Shown in pieces: positions 6,103 to 7,342 of a stretch of DNA of 7,342 bases. A program made the position numbers and the translations under genes. Under the pieces are notes generated by a model. It was not told where the DNA came from. It made no database searches and saw only the letters and a list, made by a program, of their open reading frames with translations. This DNA comes from JBBIKU01 sp037445245 (GTDB taxonomy: Bacteria; Chloroflexota; Anaerolineae; Anaerolineales; Anaerolineaceae): NCBI GenBank assembly GCA_037445245.1, contig JBBIKU010000119.1:1-7342 (forward strand), written 5' to 3'. The first letter of the stretch is position 1, and every line of letters begins with the position of its first letter.

Positions 6103-6819
6103 GTGGCGCTGGATGTGAGTCGCGTCCGCGCTCTGTGTTTCGACGTCGACGGCACGTTGAGTGATACCGATGACCTGTGGGTGCATCGTTTGGAATGGGC
6201 GCTTTCGCTGCTGACATTGCTCGTCAGCCCGCGCCGCATCCACCATTTCGCTCGCGAGCTGATCATGGCAATGGAGACCCCCGCTAATCTGGCGTATCAT
6301 TTGCTGGATCGGCTCGGATTGGATGGTGCCATCGCCAGCCTGTACAACCACCTTGCCCATATCCGACCGCGGCGTCGACGGCGCAACTTCTGGTTGATCC
6401 CGGGCGTATGTCAGATGCTGCACCAGCTCCATCCGCACTACCCCATGGCAATTGTTAGTGCCCGCGACCACACCACCACCCACGCTTTCCTCGATTATTT
6501 TGATTTGCAACGACTCTTTATCATCGTTGTAACCGCTCAAACCTGCGCCTACACCAAACCTTTCCCCGACCCCGTACGCCACGCCGCTGAAGCGATGGGC
6601 ATCTCGCCGCAAGAATGTCTCATGATTGGCGACACCAGTGTGGATATAAAATCCGCAAAGGCAGCCGGGGCACAGGCGGTGGGCGTGTTATGTGGCTTTG
6701 GGAGCGAGCACGAGTTACGCCGCGCCGGCGCCGATCTTATCTTTGCCGAAACGGCGGCGCTGACGGCGGTGCTGCTGCCTGAAAAGGCTACAGAAATGGA
6801 CTTTCGGGAGACACTGTGA
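6103..6819 (+). CDS. HAD-superfamily hydrolase (phosphoglycolate phosphatase-like)
   Basis: A 238-residue cytoplasmic phosphohydrolase with all four HAD motifs. Motif I is CFDVDGTLSD (D14 nucleophile, D16 acid/base). Motif II is AIVSARD (S119). Motif III is YTKPFPDP (K152). Motif IV is MIGDTSVDIKSAKAAG (D177, D181, Mg2+ site). An alpha-helical C1 cap lies between motifs I and II at about 20-95; it contains an unusual arginine run (RPRRRRRN, about 88-95) that may bind an anionic substrate or nucleic acid. GTG 6103 is chosen because SD AGGAG (6090-6094) lies 8 nt upstream. GTG 6097, which would overlap the preceding stop as GTGA, has only 2 nt spacing; using it adds two residues. The gene is followed by a 4-nt overlap with the transporter, so the two are translationally coupled. 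The substrate is probably a small phosphorylated metabolite, but this is not determinable here. Confidence 0.9.
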   Translation: MALDVSRVRALCFDVDGTLSDTDDLWVHRLEWALSLLTLLVSPRRIHHFARELIMAMETPANLAYHLLDRLGLDGAIASLYNHLAHIRPRRRRRNFWLIPGVCQMLHQLHPHYPMAIVSARDHTTTHAFLDYFDLQRLFIIVVTAQTCAYTKPFPDPVRHAAEAMGISPQECLMIGDTSVDIKSAKAAGAQAVGVLCGFGSEHELRRAGADLIFAETAALTAVLLPEKATEMDFRETL

Positions 6820-7342
6820 AGCCGCGCACCTCGAGCACATTGATTTACTTCATCGCTTTCATCGCCCTGGGTGTCACGCGCGCCTCTCTTGGACCAACCC
6901 TGCCGGGGTTGGCGGAACTATCTATGTCCAGCATCCAACAGCTCGGTTTTCTTTTTACCGCCCGCTCGCTGGGCAACCTGCTGGGCGCCAACCGCGGCGG
7001 GCAACTCTACGACCGCCTGCCAGGGCATGCCCTCAACACCGTCGCTCTGATCGGCATCGCCACCCTGCTGGCGTTGGTGCCGCTGGCTTCGACCTTGTGG
7101 ATGCTGCTGTTGGCAATGTTCGGGCTGGGGGTGGTTGAATCCACGCTGGATGTTGGCACCAATACTATGATCGTGTGGCTGCACCGCGCCAAAGCAGCGC
7201 CATTTCTCAGTGCGTTGCATTTCAGTTTTGGCGTGGGCGCCTTTGTGTCCCCACTGGTGGTGGCGCAGTCGTTACTGCTTGGCGGCGGTGTGCGCTGGGC
7301 TTACTGGGTGATGGCGCTGATTGTGTTGCCGGTGGGTTTTCT
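6816..7342 (+). CDS. MFS transporter, N-terminal part, runs off the right edge
   Basis: The first 175 residues of a major facilitator superfamily permease, predicted to lie in the cytoplasmic membrane and to move a small solute by proton coupling or exchange. Several hydrophobic helices are visible: about 8-25, 42-58, 74-90, 93-112, 133-155 and 160-175. Between the second and third is a motif-A-like loop, GGQLYDRLPGH (61-71). Helix 4 ends in VVESTLDVGTNTMIV (107-121); an acidic residue followed by LDVGxN is typical of the fucose-permease / MFSD4-like branch. LHFSFGVGAFVSP (134-146) fits helix 5 of the same group. The start is GTG 6816, with SD GGGAG 5 nt upstream, and the start overlaps the HAD stop as GTGA. 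The second half, which would help define the substrate, is outside the window. Confidence 0.88.
   Translation, partial: MKPRTSSTLIYFIAFIALGVTRASLGPTLPGLAELSMSSIQQLGFLFTARSLGNLLGANRGGQLYDRLPGHALNTVALIGIATLLALVPLASTLWMLLLAMFGLGVVESTLDVGTNTMIVWLHRAKAAPFLSALHFSFGVGAFVSPLVVAQSLLLGGGVRWAYWVMALIVLPVGF

Noticed and set aside
4973..6217. A 414-codon minus-strand open frame opposite the metalloprotease
   Set aside because: It is antisense to a gene with clear zinc motifs and a TM anchor, and shows no recognisable domain or ribosome-binding site. It looks like a shadow of GC-rich codon use.

Overview
The window is a GC-rich bacterial segment with two diverging gene blocks. It has no RNA genes, CRISPR array or insertion sequence that I can see. 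Several features fit a Chloroflexota bacterium, probably Anaerolineae-like: membrane-anchored C39-like/TPR proteins with Pro/Thr-rich linkers, a secreted HExxH protein and a YdhF-type aldo/keto reductase. This taxonomic call is inference only.

Left block (minus strand, read from about 3134 down to 1): a complete aldo/keto reductase (3134-2154); a roughly 50-codon remnant of a 3-hydroxyisobutyrate-dehydrogenase-like gene directly abutting its stop codon; a single-domain cupin (1959-1573); a C39-like cysteine-peptidase-fold protein without a signal peptide (1505-738); and the N-terminal 228 codons of a beta-class (TSPPY) DNA methyltransferase. The methyltransferase starts at a TTG with a strong Shine-Dalgarno and runs off the left edge.

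Right block (plus strand, from about 3311 to the end): a membrane-anchored extracytoplasmic C39-like peptidase with C-terminal TPR repeats (3311-4528); a membrane-anchored gluzincin-like HExxH metalloprotease candidate (4676-6100); a HAD-superfamily phosphatase (6103-6819); and the first 175 codons of an MFS transporter (6816 to the right edge). The last three genes are packed with a 2-nt gap and a 4-nt GTGA overlap, so they are very probably one operon. The two predicted surface peptidases share one plan: short basic N-terminus, single TM helix, Pro-rich linker, then a catalytic domain.

The divergent intergenic region (3135-3310) probably holds promoters for both blocks. No stretch over 300 bases lacks a gene. 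The most noteworthy items are the two distinct C39-like proteins in one window, the paired anchored peptidases (an uncharacterised surface-proteolysis or processing module by inference), the single-cysteine and two-cysteine patterns of their ectodomains, and the dehydrogenase remnant fused tightly against the reductase stop.
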